From assembly GCA_963575745.1 (NCBI GenBank), contig CAUYUJ010020178.1, forward strand, positions 53,257 through 117,256: DNA of 64,000 bases, read 5' to 3'. Shown here piece by piece: positions 28,231 through 39,900 of this stretch. The notes under the pieces were generated by a model, which worked only from the letters and a program-made list of their open reading frames with translations, did no database searches and had not been told where the DNA came from. The translations under genes were made by a program, and so were the position numbers. The stretch is from Prorocentrum cordatum. Its lineage: Eukaryota; Sar; Dinophyceae; Prorocentrales; Prorocentraceae. Each line of letters starts with the position of its first letter. The stretch's first letter is position 1.

Positions 28231-28650
28231 CGTTTTAAGCCAGCGGCGCACAGGGTCCGCAGGCGCGAGCAGCAGATGGAAGTGCTAATTGCGACCGGGT
28301 GTTGCCGATACCGCAGCGTACATGTGTCGCACATTGCAACATGCAAGCCATGGGTGGGTTAAGGGAGCTGTAAGCCCCGAAGCACATGCAGTGACCAGGA
28401 AACGGGGTGAATGCCAAACTCACAGCGAACTGAAACGCGACGGCCAGAGGCTAATTGTGTCCACTGAATCACCAGACCGGTGTTTAACAGTGAAGCGCAA
28501 AAATAAACGCTGCTAGGCAAATTGGTGTTGTGGACAAACCAGCGGTCCAGCGAAACATATTTGTAGAGTGGTGCCCCAGGACCCGCACCGCAATCCAACC
28601 CCAATAGTGAGTGGGGTACCCAGCGACGCGCGACAACGCCAACCGCAGCG

Positions 28651-28699
<49 letters not shown>

Positions 28700-29370
28700 T
28701 GATTCGCGGGTCGAGAGCGCACCTCTTCCGGTCGAAGCTAAGCGGGCCGCGCGAAGCTTGAATTAACCAGAGATGGGGGAGGAAAAGGGGGGCGCAGCCT
28801 CAGAGCGAGGCCGGGAGGAGGCAAAGCCTCGGAATCAGGCGGTGCCGTAGCCGACGTGCTTGCAAAGGAGCGCCTTTTCCATGAACCCGGTGGCGGAGTA
28901 CCGGTCGAAGCAAATTGCTGTGGTTGGTGCTGCCGTCAACGGCCCATCATTTACACTAGCCTCGAGTTGGCGGCGAGAGGTGACGCGCCTTGCAACCAAG
29001 CTGCGTCAGGGATCAGGGAGAGCGAGGAGAGCGACGCTGAGACGAAATGCGACGTTGTGCCATCGTACAGGTAGCAAGACCGAGTGCCACAGGGCGGAGG
29101 TGGTCCATGGTGCCACAGGTCCAAGGAGCATGAGCCGCAGAGACTTGAGGCGCCACGAACATGCCGCCTGTGACGACCGACAGGGTGCGGGTGCACTGGA
29201 GCAGGAGGTGGAACGGATCCGGTCCTGCAGGGGAGCCGCAGCGAAACAAAGAGGCTGTCATCACCCGCGCCCGGAATTTCAACACACGCAAATGGCGCGT
29301 GAACTAAAATTTTGTTCGCACAACCTGCCAGCAAACATAACACTGTCGCATCCCAGCGCCTGTAAGCCGC
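28231..29370. other. Unique sequence with a (TA)n tract, no gene identified
   Basis: Contains (TA)n at 28651-28695 and otherwise unique sequence. Open frames on both strands show no recognisable domain. Confidence 0.35.
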
Positions 29371-29564
29371 GGCCGCCGAAGCCGTCGTCATCGTCGTCAT
29401 CGTCGTCGGCGCCGTCACCGCCGTCGCAGCTGCCGCCGTCGCCGTAGCCGCCGCCGTCGCCGTCGTCATAGACGTCGTCGTCGTCGTCGTCGTCATAGAC
29501 GTCGTCGTTGTCGTCGTCGACGTCGTCGTCGTCGTCGTCGTCTTCGCCGCCGCCGCCGTCGCCG

Positions 29565-30415
29565 TGGCCGTGGCCAGGGTGGGCTTCCAGCTGCTGGCCG
29601 TCGTGCTCGTGCCGCCGCCACTGGGGCGAGTCGTCGAAGTCCTGGTGGCCGTGGTGGGCTTCCAGCTGCTGGCCGTCGTGGTCGCGCCGCTGGTGCTGAG
29701 GCGCGTCGTCGAGCTCGTCTGGGTGACCGTGGTGGGCCTCCAGCCGCTGGCCGTCGTGGTCGTGCCACTGGTGCTGGAGCAAGTTGTCGCACTCCTGGTG
29801 GCCGTGGTGGGCTTCCAGCTGCTGGCATTCGCGCTCGTGCCGCCAGTGTTGGAGCAGGCCGTCGAACTCCCTGTGGCCGTGGTGGGCATCCATTTGTTGG
29901 CCGTCGTGGTCGTGCCGCCGGCGCCGGAGCGGGTGGGCCTCCAGCTGCTGGCCGTCGTCCTCGTGCTGCAGGTGCCGGAGCGAATCGTCGAACTCCTAGT
30001 GACCGTGGTGGGCCTCCAGCTGCTGGCCGTCGTGGTCGTGCTGCCTGTGCCAGAGCGAGTCGTCGAAGTCTCTGTGTCCGTGGTGGGCTTCAAAGTGCTG
30101 GCCGTCGTGGTCGTGCTTCCGGTGCTGGAGCGAGTCGTCGATCTCATGCTGACCGTGGTGGTCTTCGAGCTGCTGGCCACCGTGCTCGTGCCGCCTGTAC
30201 CGGAGCGAGTCGTCGAACTCACGGTGCAGCCGTGGTGGGTTTCCTGCTGCCAGCCGTCGTGATCCTGCCGCAGGTGCAGGAGCGAGTCGTCGAAGTTTTA
30301 GTGGCCTTGGTGGGCTTCCAGCTGCTGGCCGTCGTGGTCGTGCTGCCTGTGCCAGAGCCAGTCGTCGAACTCGTCGTGGCCATGGTGGGCGTCCAGCTGT
30401 TGGTCGTCGTTGTCG
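29565..30415. repeat. 75-bp minisatellite, open in most frames
   Basis: About eleven units of roughly 75 bp (GTGGTGGGCTTCCAGCTGCT, GGCCGTCGTGGTCGTGC, GTCGTCGAACTC). The plus frame reads as a Val/Leu-rich 25-residue repeat (VVGFQLLAVVVVP). The minus frames read as a His/Asp/Gln repeat (HDHDGQQLEAHHGH) or a Thr/Ser repeat. Because nearly every frame is open, coding status cannot be decided. A GTC array precedes it at 29375-29565. Confidence 0.8.
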
Positions 30416-30959
30416 TCTGCGGCGGTCGTCGGCGAGGTTCGGGGGTGGGGTGGCGGGAGAGGGAAGTGTTGGAAGGGGCTGGAGATGGAGGGCCGGCCGC
30501 CCCTAATGCGGGAGCGGGCGAATGAAGTACAGGTGCGCTAGCACACGTTGGCAGCTTAGCACGGGGGGGAAGTTGCAAGATGAATTGAAAGATCGTTGGC
30601 GGTGCCGAAGGATGTATAGCACGTTTTGGTACCGAATCAGCGGGGATTGCAATCTGGATTGGAATATCGTTGGCACTGCAGCTGGTTCCAGGGGGGGCTG
30701 GGGCGAGGGCAGAGCATGGGGGGACAGGGGTGCCAGGGCGGCTCCAGCACGTGAGAGACAGGGGAACCAGAGACAGGCTGAATTATGATCAGGCGATTCT
30801 GACCCGACCCTGAAGAGAAAAATACATCATGTTTCGTTAGCGGGGCCCGCTCAGAGCCGGCCTGCTTGGCCGCCTGGTCCGGGAGGGCGCGGGTTGCCGC
30901 CAGAGCGTCGCAAATCGTGCTCCGGACCTCCACCTCGATCGCAGGGTCGCTGATGAGGG

Positions 30960-31340
30960 CTGGGACGGGCGGCGCTGGAAGCGTCCCGTGAACTGGTTCC
31001 TCATCGGCCCCTCCTGCGTTGACATCGTTCTTGCTGTGGGGGCTGCCCGGCGTGCATGCGGACTCCGCCAGGGTCGGCCCACTGTCATCGGCCACCAGCA
31101 GCGCGCCGCGGGCGTACGTGCCTGCCCCCTCGGAGGCGGCTGCCGAGATGCGGACGACGCCGCTCTGGTAGCCGAGATGCCCGCAGAAGACGTCGGCGCC
31201 GTGCTTCGCCCCCGCGAACTCGTGGGCGCTGACTGGGTGGTACGAGCCGTCATTCAGCACGAGCGGGGTTCCCCAGGTCGCACCCTCGTCCTTGGACGCC
31301 CCTGGGTCGTCGTGGGCGGCCTCACCCTCGCCAGCGCGCC
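30960..31340 (-). CDS. Possible SRCR-like protein fragment
   Basis: The minus-strand frame reads GASKDEGATWGTPLVLNDGS, then YHPVSAHEFAGAKHGADVFC and GHLGYQSGVVRIS, then TLAESACTPGS. The CGHLGYQSG segment resembles the CxxLGYxxG signature of scavenger-receptor cysteine-rich domains. The rest of the domain is not clear, no start codon is seen, and both sides run into repeats. It may be an exon or a decayed fragment. An unrelated protein that happens to contain LGY is a real alternative. Confidence 0.25.
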
Positions 31341-31409
31341 TGCGCCGCCTGAGGCTCTGCGGCGGCGGCTGGCGCGCCGCCGTCCTGCGAGGTGAGGCCG
31401 TCGCCGCCG

Positions 31410-31675
31410 AGCGAGGAGGAGGAGGAGGAGGAGGAGGAGGAGGAAGAGGAGGAGGAGGAGGAGGAGGAGGAAGAGGAGGAGGAGGAGGAGGTCTGCCGCG
31501 CCGGCCCGCAGAGCGAAAGCCGCCAGGAACACGGCGGAGCGGGTGGCCTGGCGCGGCGAGGGCATCGCGGCGGGTGGCCCGGGCGCGGCGGACCCTCGTG
31601 GCACTTGAGCCCCTTGAGCCGTCGCGTCGTCGTCCCCGCCGTCGCTGCCGCCGCCGCCACCATCGCCGTCGTCGC

Positions 31676-31741
<66 letters not shown>

Positions 31742-31791
31742 GGCCGACGCCGCCGTCGCCATCACAACCGTCGCCGCCACGGTCGTAGCCG

Positions 31792-31822
<31 letters not shown>

Positions 31823-31854
31823 CGCCGTCGTCGGCGTCGCTATCGTTATCGTTA

Positions 31855-31885
<31 letters not shown>

Positions 31886-32200
31886 GGTCGTCGTGGGTGT
31901 CACCACCCGCGTCGCCGCCGCCGTCGCTGTCGCCGCCGCCGCAGCCGCCGTCGCCGTCGCCGTCGCCGTCGTCGTCGTCGTCGTCGCCGTCGCCGCCGTC
32001 GCCGCCGTCGTCGTCGTGCACGCCGTCGTCGTCGTGCACACCGTCGTCGTCGTCGCCGTCGTCGCTGTCGTCGTTGTCGTCGCGGCCACCGCGGCCACCG
32101 CGGCCGACGTCGTCGTCGTCGTCGTCGTCGTCGTCAAAGTCGTCGTGAACGTAGTCGTCGTCATCGCCGTCGCCGCCACCACGGTCGCCGTCGCCGTCGC

Positions 32201-32269
<69 letters not shown>

Positions 32270-32341
32270 GGACACCGTCGTCGTCGTCGCCGTCGTCGTT
32301 GTCTTCGTTGTCGTGGTCGTCGTCGCGGCCACCGCGGCGGA

Positions 32342-32394
<53 letters not shown>

Positions 32395-32423
32395 ACGTTG
32401 TCGTCGTCGACGTCGTCGTCGTA

Positions 32424-32463
<40 letters not shown>

Positions 32464-33594
32464 ACGTAGTCGTCGTCATCGCCGTCGCCGCCTCCACCGT
32501 CGCAGGCGCCGCTGCCGCCGTCGTCGTCGTCGTCGCCGTCGTCGTCGATGTCGTAGTCGTCTTCGGCGTCGTCGTCGCCTTCGGCGTCGTTTCCACCGCC
32601 GTCGCCGTTGTCGTTGTCGCGGCCGTCCACGCCGCCGCCCCCATCGTCGTCGTCATCGTCGGCGCCGCCGTTGTCGTCCCCACCATCGCCGTCGTCGTCG
32701 CCGTCGTCGTCGACATCGTCGTCGTCGTCGTCGACGTCGTCGTCGTGCTCACCGCCACCGCCATTGCCGTCGTCGTCGAAGCCGCCGTCGCCGCCGTCGC
32801 CGTCGGCGTCGTCGTCGTCGTCAACGTGGTGGTTGTCGTCGTCGACGTCGTCGTCGCCGCCGTCGCCGCCGCTGCTGTCGTCGGCGTCGCCGCCGCCGCC
32901 TTCGTCGTCGTCGTGTCGTCGCCACCACCTCCGTCGTCGTCGTCGCTGCCGTCGCTGCCACCGTCGCTGTCGCCGTCGACGCCACCGCCGCCGTCGCCGT
33001 CGCCGCCGCCATCGTTGTCGTCGCCGTCATTGTCGTCGGTGTCGTCGTCGTCGTCGTCACCGCCGGCACCGTCGTCGTCGTCGCCGTCGAGGCCGCCGCC
33101 GCCGCGGTTGTCGTCGTCGTCGTCGTCGTCGTCGCCGGCGTCATCGTTGTCGGCGGCCGACACAGCATTCTTCACCATCTGTCTACGCACCCTGTCTGGG
33201 GTCAATTCTGGCCAGCTGGTCGGGCTGCGCCCAGACGAGAGCGCCCAGAAACATATTGAAAACTGTACGAAACGAAGACGCCGACGCCAAACCCGACGCC
33301 GTCGTCATCGTCGTCGACGCTGCCGGCCTACGCGCTCCAAAAACGCTTCCACACCAAAGCGGCCGCCACCCGCAAGCGCCGTCGCCGCCGTCGTCGTCGT
33401 CGCCGCCGCCGTCGCCGTCGGCGTGGCCGCCGCCGCCGTCGTCGTCGTCGCTGTCGCCGCCGTCGCCGTCGTCATCGCCGTCATCGTCGCTGCCGCCGCC
33501 ACCGTAGTCGTCGTCGCCGTCGTCGTCGTCGTCGTGGTCGTCGTCGTCGTCGTCGTCGTCGTCGTGGCCATCGTCGTCGTTGTCGTCGTCGTGG

Positions 33595-33628
<34 letters not shown>

Positions 33629-34577
33629 GTCGTCGTCGTCGTCGACGTCGTCCTCGTCGCCGCCGCCGCGCCGCCGCCTCTGTCGCCACCGCCATTGTCG
33701 TCGTTGTCGTCGTCGTCATCGCCTTCGGCATCGTCGTCGCGGCCGCCGCCGCCGCTGTCGCCGCCGCCATCGTCGTCGTCGTCGTCGTCGTCGACGTCGT
33801 CGTCGTCGTCGCCGCCGCCGCGCCGCCGCCGCTGTCGCCACCGCCACCGCCATCGTCGTCGTGGTCGTCGTCTTCGGCGTCATCGTCACGGCCGCCGCCG
33901 CCGCCGCTGTCGCCGCCGCCATCGTCGTCGTCGTCGTTGGCGTCGGCGTCTTCGTCGGCGTCCGACACAGAATTCTTCACCATCTGTCCATTGGCCAGCT
34001 GGTCCATGCTGGCCAGCTGGTCCAGCTGCGCCCAGCCGAGAGCGCCCAGAAACATCCCCAAAAACGTCCGAAACCAAGACGCCGACGCCGAACTCGACGC
34101 CATCGTCGTCGGCGTCCTCGTCGTCGTCGTCGTCTTCGTTGTCGTCGTGGTTGTCGTCGCTGTCGTCGTCGTCGCCGTCGTCGCGGTCATCGTCGTCGTC
34201 GTCGTCGTCGCTGTCGTCGTCGCCAACGTCGGCGTCCTCGTCGTCGCCGTCGTTGCCGCCGTCGAAGTCGCCGCTGTCGCCGCTGTCCCGCTGTCGCCGC
34301 CGCCATCGTCGTCGCCGTCGCCGTCGTCATCGTCGTCGTCGTCGTCGCCGTCGTTGCCGCCGTCGAATCCGCCGCTGGTGCCGCCGCCACCGTCGTCGTT
34401 GTCGTCGTCGTGAGTGTCGTCGTCGTCGTCGTCGTCGCCATCGTCGTCGTCGTCGCCGTGGCCGTCGTCGTCGGTATCGTCGTCGTCGTCGTCGTCGGCG
34501 TCGCTGTCGTCGTCGCCGCCGCAATCGTCGTCGTCGTCGTCGCCGTCGTTGCCGTCGCCACCGTCGTCGTCGTCGTT

Positions 34578-34618
<41 letters not shown>

Positions 34619-34819
34619 GGTCGTCGTCGTCGGTATCGTCGTCGTCGTTGTCGTCGTCGTCGGCGTCGCCGTCGTCGTCGCCGCCGTCGTCGTCGTCGTC
34701 GTCGTCGACGTCGTCGTCGTCGTCGTGGCCGTCGTCGTCGTCGTCACCGTCGTTGAAGCCGTCGCCGCCGCCGCTGTCGCCGCCGCCATGGTCGTCGGTG
34801 TCGTCGTCGTCAGCGTCCT

Positions 34820-34851
<32 letters not shown>

Positions 34852-34890
34852 TCGTTGTCGCCGTGGTCGTCGTCGTCGTCGTCGTCGGTA

Positions 34891-34923
<33 letters not shown>

Positions 34924-34950
34924 CCGTCGTCGATGCCGCTGGCCTGCGCG
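31410..34950. repeat. 3.5-kb GGA then (GTC)n mega-array with modules
   Basis: (GGA)n at 31410-31495, then almost pure GTC/CGC triplets at 31625-33130, 33400-33950 and 34100-34930. Two related non-repeat modules interrupt it (33150-33370 and 33950-34110). Each has CGACACAGMATTCTTCACCA, then CTGGCCAGCTGGTC, GCTGCGCCCAG, GAGAGCGCCCAGAAACAT and AAACGAAGACGCCGACGCC-like pieces. The very long Asp-, Thr-, Val- or Arg-rich ORFs are microsatellite artefacts. Confidence 0.9.
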
Positions 34951-35220
34951 CTCCAGGAGCGCGTCCACGCTGGAGCGGCCGCCCCCCGCGAGCGCCCCTA
35001 GGAAGACGCCCCGTTTTCGCAACGACAGGAGACGGTCGCCGTCGCCCGGCTGCAGGGAGGGCTTCTCCTGAGGCGAGGCCAGGACAGGGAGAGGTGGAGG
35101 AGGAGCGAGGGGGGACGAGGAGAGATGAGGAGGCGGAGGAGGAGGAGGAAGCGGAGGAGGAAGAGGAGGAGGAGGGGGAGGATGAGGGTGAGGATGAGGA
35201 TGAGGAGGAGGAGGAGGAGG

Positions 35221-36186
35221 ACCAGTGTAAACCCAAGAGCCATCAATGATGTTGGAATAAACCCTCCCTCCAAGCTCCCTCTTCATAGGCTCCTACAACG
35301 ACTAATTTTCACTGAGGGAACTGCCTCGTCGGAAGGCAACAATTTGAATATTCTGAAACCTGCCAAAACATTGTTCTCGGGATCCCAACGGTCAGGGCCA
35401 ACCTGAGTGTTGCATGTTGACGAACCTGAATCGTGCCAGAACGCCATCCCTATGACTTCAACACCGCGAATCAACATAACTGTTGCGCCCGCATAATCCT
35501 GAATATTTCCACAAAGTCATTTCTGGTACGTTGACCATGGGAATCCGCTAATTTCTTGTAAATTGTGTAAACGAATAGGCACCGCGCTGGAACGGTAGCT
35601 ACATTTTGAAAACGGACGACCTCAATCCGTGAAGCTCTTGCGAATTTGTAAAACGAATGCACGCGGCGCTAAGGCGAGAACCACAATTTGAACACCACCT
35701 GCCCTCAACCCGTGAAGCTCTTGCAACATGTTTAACGAAAATGCGCGGCGGTAAAACGAGAACCACATGATGAAAACGGGTCGCCCTCAATCCGTGAAGT
35801 TCTGGCAGTTCTTTGAATCGAATGTGCGCGGCGCTACGGCGAGAACCACATGTTGAAAACCACCCGCCCTCAATCCGTGAAGCTCTTGCAAAGCGAATGT
35901 GCGCGGCGCTACGGCGAGAACCACATTTTGGAAACCACCCGCCCTCAATCCGTGAAGCTCTTGCAAATATTGAAAAATGAATGCGCGCGACGCTAAGGCG
36001 AGAACCTTCTTGCACATGCGTAGAACGATTGTGCGCAGCGCTGAAGCGAGAGCCGCAGTTTGGAAACCACCCGCCCTCCATCTGCGAAGCCGTTGTCAAT
36101 GTTTAAGCTTCAGGGTCATAAATGATGAAATCTCAGGCGAAACAGTTGGCCCGCCCTAAAAACTGGCCCCGGGGTGCGACAGGGAG
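35221..36186 (+). repeat. Composite repeat, copy E (most complete)
   Basis: Head ACCAGTGTAAACCCAAGAGC follows (GGA)n; the middle has CCAAAACATTGTTCTCGGGA. Five ~82-bp units (GTGAAGCTCTTGC at 35629, 35712, then 35795 variant, 35877 and 35954) precede the end module CAGGCGAAACAGTTGGC...CCGGGGTGCGACAGGGA. Spacing between the first units is 82-83 bp. Confidence 0.85.
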
Positions 36187-37367
36187 AAACTATTTTGAAG
36201 AGCGAAGAATTGAGGAGGAGGGGGACGGGGAGGAGGAGGGGGCCGCTATTCGCAAAGTGCCCACTCGCACTCGCAAATGGCCTGGATTCGCAACGGGAGA
36301 TTCACGATACATTACATCGATGCAGACATGTTGTTTTTTTTCTGACGTTTGCGTGTAGGCACTTTGCGATTCGTGAAACGCGCTCGGTGACCTTCCCCCC
36401 TGGGGGTGGCCTTCCGTGCCCGATCCGTTTTCGATGGCCCTGGCCCCTGCCGGCGCTTTTCGGCCCCTGCCGGCGGCCAGGAGCAAATCGGGGCCCGCAT
36501 TGCGCCGCATCCTCATTTCCCGGACACCCCGCGGCCCTGGAGCTCGGGGATCTGTCGCCGCGCCTTTAGTTCTGAACGCGCTGCAGTAGACGAAGCCAGC
36601 ACCGCGGCAAGCCTCACTGCAAACCTTGCGTCAGAAGCGAACTTGCCATGGTGGCCGCGGCGCCCTCCCCAAGACCGAAGGCCGCGCGTCGGAACAACCG
36701 GCGCAGCGACATCTGCTGACCCGGGCCAATCCAAACCCGGGCCAGTCGGGCTCTGCAGGACCCTGCAAGGCTCTGCAGCATCCGAGGGTCGATGCAACCC
36801 TGGCTCGGCAGGCTCCTGCAAGATCCAGCGCTCCGGCTGACCCCCGTCTTAGCCGTTTTTGGCCCTGGGTGCTCACAGGCCCCAAGACCGGCGCCCCGAA
36901 GAGGCGCCCCCGCAGGTAGTTCCGCGGGCAGGGCGTGCAATTCAGCCTAGACGTTGCATTGGGAAAACCAGAGCGCTCCGGCTGACCCCCGTCTGTAAGG
37001 CGCCCGGGGAGCTCCCGACCCCTTGCCCCCGGGGGTGGCCTCCCGTGCCGCTCCGTCTTCCATGGCCCCGGCCCTGGGGCCGACCGCCGGCCCCGGAGAG
37101 AAGCCGATCGATCGAGGGAAGCACGCCGGGATGCCGGAGATCTGGGTCGCCGACGCAGCCAGGTGGCGACATCCGAACCCTACAGTCGGGGCGTTGACCT
37201 AAGAAACCCCAAAGAAGGAACGAGGCCCCTTCTTTCCAGAAGTTGAACTTCGATCTCCCATCGAAAACAGAAGGAAAACCTGAGGCAAGCTGTGAAACAC
37301 TCAAAGAACACGGAGCCCCTTCCCAACGAAAAGGGCTCCTTCTTCAGCGACCTGACTGTACCCCCCA
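36187..37367. other. Unique GC-rich sequence, no gene identified
   Basis: Contains short repeats (TCCGGCTGACCCCCGTCT at 36832 and 36976; CTGCAGGACCCTGCAAGGCT). No convincing exon or complete ORF with a family resemblance. Confidence 0.3.
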
Positions 37368-37571
37368 CCGACCATCCACCCTCCGGAATCGATGGGAGGC
37401 GGGGGCAGCGCTCGGAGCTCGCCGCAGGTCTGACGCCCTCCGAGCCCTATATAAGGCCCTCGCCCCCCGCCGACCATCCACCCTCCGGAATCGATGGGAG
37501 GCGGGGGCGGGGCTCGGAGCTCGCCGCAGCTCTGACGCCCTCCGAGCCCTATATAAGGCCCTCGCCGCCCA
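37368..37571 (+). promoter_or_regulatory. 102-bp direct repeat, each with a TATATAAGG box
   Basis: Two tandem copies (37368-37469, 37470-37571), nearly identical, share CCGACCATCCACCCTCCGGA and end with CCTATATAAGGCCCTCGCC (TATATAAGG at 37448 and 37550). They look like a duplicated TATA-type promoter, though such boxes are thought to be rare in dinoflagellates. No gene is identified downstream. A second direct repeat (54-bp period, GAACCTCGAATCGTTGATCG) follows at 37733-37838. Confidence 0.4.
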
Positions 37572-38084
37572 TCGAGTGGTCCGACCGTCGATCGGGCGAG
37601 TGGGCCACGACTCGGGCCTCCGGCGGCCGTGCGGCACGGTGCGGGCGCCCCCGGGAACGCCCTCGGCGAGGCGCCAGCCGCTGGCAGGCACCCCGAGGCG
37701 GGCGAGCCGCCGAGAGCCAACGGAAACGCCGAGAACCTCGAATCGTTGATCGGCGAAGGCAGGGTTCGGATTTCGCCTGGAACCCCGAACCTCGAATCGT
37801 TGATCGGCGAGGGCAGGGTTCGGATTTCGCCGCCGCCAGCGCATCGACGATCGGGAGCGATCCTTCGGTCCACCGCTTGGGCGGCCGGGATCTGTGCGCC
37901 GCCGCCGATCCTCGGCCGCGGCCGCGCACGTGCTGTCCAGCGCGAGGACGACTCCTCGGAAGCCGCGGGGCGCGACCAGGTGGCACCGGATTCGGATGGC
38001 GGGGACCTTGTCTACACGGAGGCAAATTCCCCAAACATCCGAGTCTCCGAACGAAAAGAAGAAGAAGAAATAAAGAAAGAAGAA

Positions 38085-38285
38085 GAGGAACAACAAACGG
38101 CATAAACATAAACTGTTGGCACTTCGCGCGGATTTTCTGGATCTGCGCTGGACCCCCCCTCCCTGGCGCGCGGAGCGCGCCATGGGCGGCGCCAGAGGCG
38201 CCGCCAGAAGGGCCCAGCGCGGATCCAAGAAATCCGCGCGGAGCGCCAACAGTTTATGCTTATGCCTTTTTTGTTGAGCAGAAGG
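38085..38285. mobile_element. Foldback/MITE-like element, copy 2
   Basis: The left arm (GAACAACAAACGGCATAAAC, ATAAACTGTTGGC, CGCGCGGATTTTCTGGAT) and right arm (ATCCAAGAAATCCGCGCGGA, GCGCCAACAGTTTAT, GCTTATGCC) are inverted over about 65 bp at roughly 90% by eye. The GGCGCGCGGAGCGC loop motif is shared with copy 1 at 26462. No ORF is attributable to it. Confidence 0.7.
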
Positions 38286-38900
38286 GAGGGAGCTGCCAAT
38301 TTTTGGAGCCAATGTCGGCCTCCAGGGGCCCTTCACGGGCCTCTGGACCGTCAGAAAACGGCTCAAGACCAAAATCGGCCCTAGAGTTAGGTCGGGCATG
38401 TCCTCCTACAGGCCGATTTTGGAAGAAAAATGAGAAATTACAAAAAAATCAAACAAATAGTCGAGTTGAAAAATCGTACCCGGATTATCTTTGGACTATT
38501 TTTGAAAATTCCTCCTGTGGAGGGACATGCCCGACTTAACCCTAGGGACGTGGTCCAGACCTCTGGGGTCCAAGCATCGAAAAAGTTGATCGCCGGATGT
38601 CTGGGAACGGGCGAGACCAGTCAGCATGGAATCGAGAAATCGCATTGGGTCGGAGCGTGCGTCAGAGCGGGCCGCATCGGGCACGGAGTCGGAGTCGGAG
38701 CGGGTCGGCTGCGCCACGATGCGTACCTGCACAGTGCAAGCATCGGGTCTCCATCGGATCGCTGGGAAATCGAAACTGATGCGGATCAAGCCAGGTGAAC
38801 TCGGCATCGGATCGGATCGTGAGGGGAGCGGGTCCTGGACCTCGGAGCCTTCCCCCAAGACCAGCTCTTCGTCCTGAGTCGTTCTGTGTTGGTCCCGGGG

Positions 38901-39000
38901 NNNNNNNNNNNNNNNNNNNNNNNNNNNNNNNNNNNNNNNNNNNNNNNNNNNNNNNNNNNNNNNNNNNNNNNNNNNNNNNNNNNNNNNNNNNNNNNNNNNN
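38901..39000. other. Assembly gap (100 N)
   Basis: A run of exactly 100 N, the usual placeholder length for a gap of unknown size. The right edge is (CTC)n (39001-39034), so the break probably fell in a longer triplet repeat. Open frames across it are not real. Confidence 0.99.
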
Positions 39001-39034
39001 CTCCTCCTCCTCCTCCTCCTCCTCCTCCTCCTCC

Positions 39035-39900
39035 CTTCAATGTTCTGATCAATAGCTCCTCTTGTCGCACCCACCACGTGTCAGTAGGGCGGGACGGACG
39101 TTTCGCCGGAGACTTCCTCACTGTCCATGATCCTGAAGCTTGATCTTGCAACAGATGCAAGCCGACTCCGAGACGGGAGGCGGCGGGCCAGCCGCCGAAA
39201 CTAGTCGGGGCCTAGACCCGTCCAAGTCGCCCCCGCGCGCAGCATGATCGCGCGCGCCCTGGTCGGCCCAGAGCGTTTGGCTCTCGGCAGCTTGGCCAAC
39301 AGCCCCAAAAACTTGGCTCTCGGCGACGGTCTCCCTCCGGTGCTTGGCGGACGAGATCGAACTTCGGCCCCGCTCCCTCAACGCTCGCGCCCTCGCGAAC
39401 GAGAGGCGGCGGCCCCGCCGTCGCGAAAGAGCAGGCCGAGGCCCGTCCACAACAATGAAAAGACCGGACGTGGAGCCGCCCGGAGTACGCGTGGGCGCCG
39501 CCGACATGAGCGAGAAGCAGGGCGCGCACTGATGCGCGCCCTGTTCGGCCGCGTCGACAGCCCCGACAGCTTGGCCCCCAGCGGCTGGGTCGACGGCCCG
39601 GGAGCGCGACTACCCGCGGCGGGCGTCCTCTACCCCGAGATCCTGGCGTCTCAATGTTTTCGAGCCGGGCGTCCTCGCCTTTTTTCGGGCCCCAAGGCCC
39701 TCACCGATCGATTCAGCGTGAAAAGCACGACGCAGACAAAGGGGCAATTTTTCGCTACGTCGGATCTCAAGGTGCGCTGCCTTTCTGCCGCCATGCCCGT
39801 GTTCGGCCGAAGGTTTTCTTGCCGAACGGTCGCAAAGCAATCGCCGTTGCCGGCGTGGCAAATGCTGTTCATTTCCACGGAATGTAATTCACTTCCACAA
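39035..39900. other. Unique GC-rich sequence, no gene identified
   Basis: A 221-codon plus-strand open frame begins at an ATG (39244) but has no recognisable domain. It contains repeated GAGCGTTTGGCTCTCGGC / AACTTGGCTCTCGGC pieces and is not called. Confidence 0.3.

Noticed and set aside
28720-28770. Short resemblance to 5S rRNA (GTCGAAGCTAAGCGGGCC)
   Set aside because: Only about 18 bases match; the rest of the 5S fold and the internal control region are absent.
29564-30262. Hydrophobic Val/Leu repeat protein resembling a multi-pass membrane protein
   Set aside because: The 75-bp minisatellite is equally open on the opposite strand with a hydrophilic product. No start or flanking support, so kept as a repeat.
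31392-35249. Very long open frames (over 1,000 codons) rich in Val, Ser, Arg, Asp or Thr
   Set aside because: They are translations of GTC/CGC triplet arrays, which lack stop codons in every frame. No domain, start context or frame preference.
38786-39160. Frames running across the N gap
   Set aside because: The sequence is unknown there and the right side is (CTC)n.
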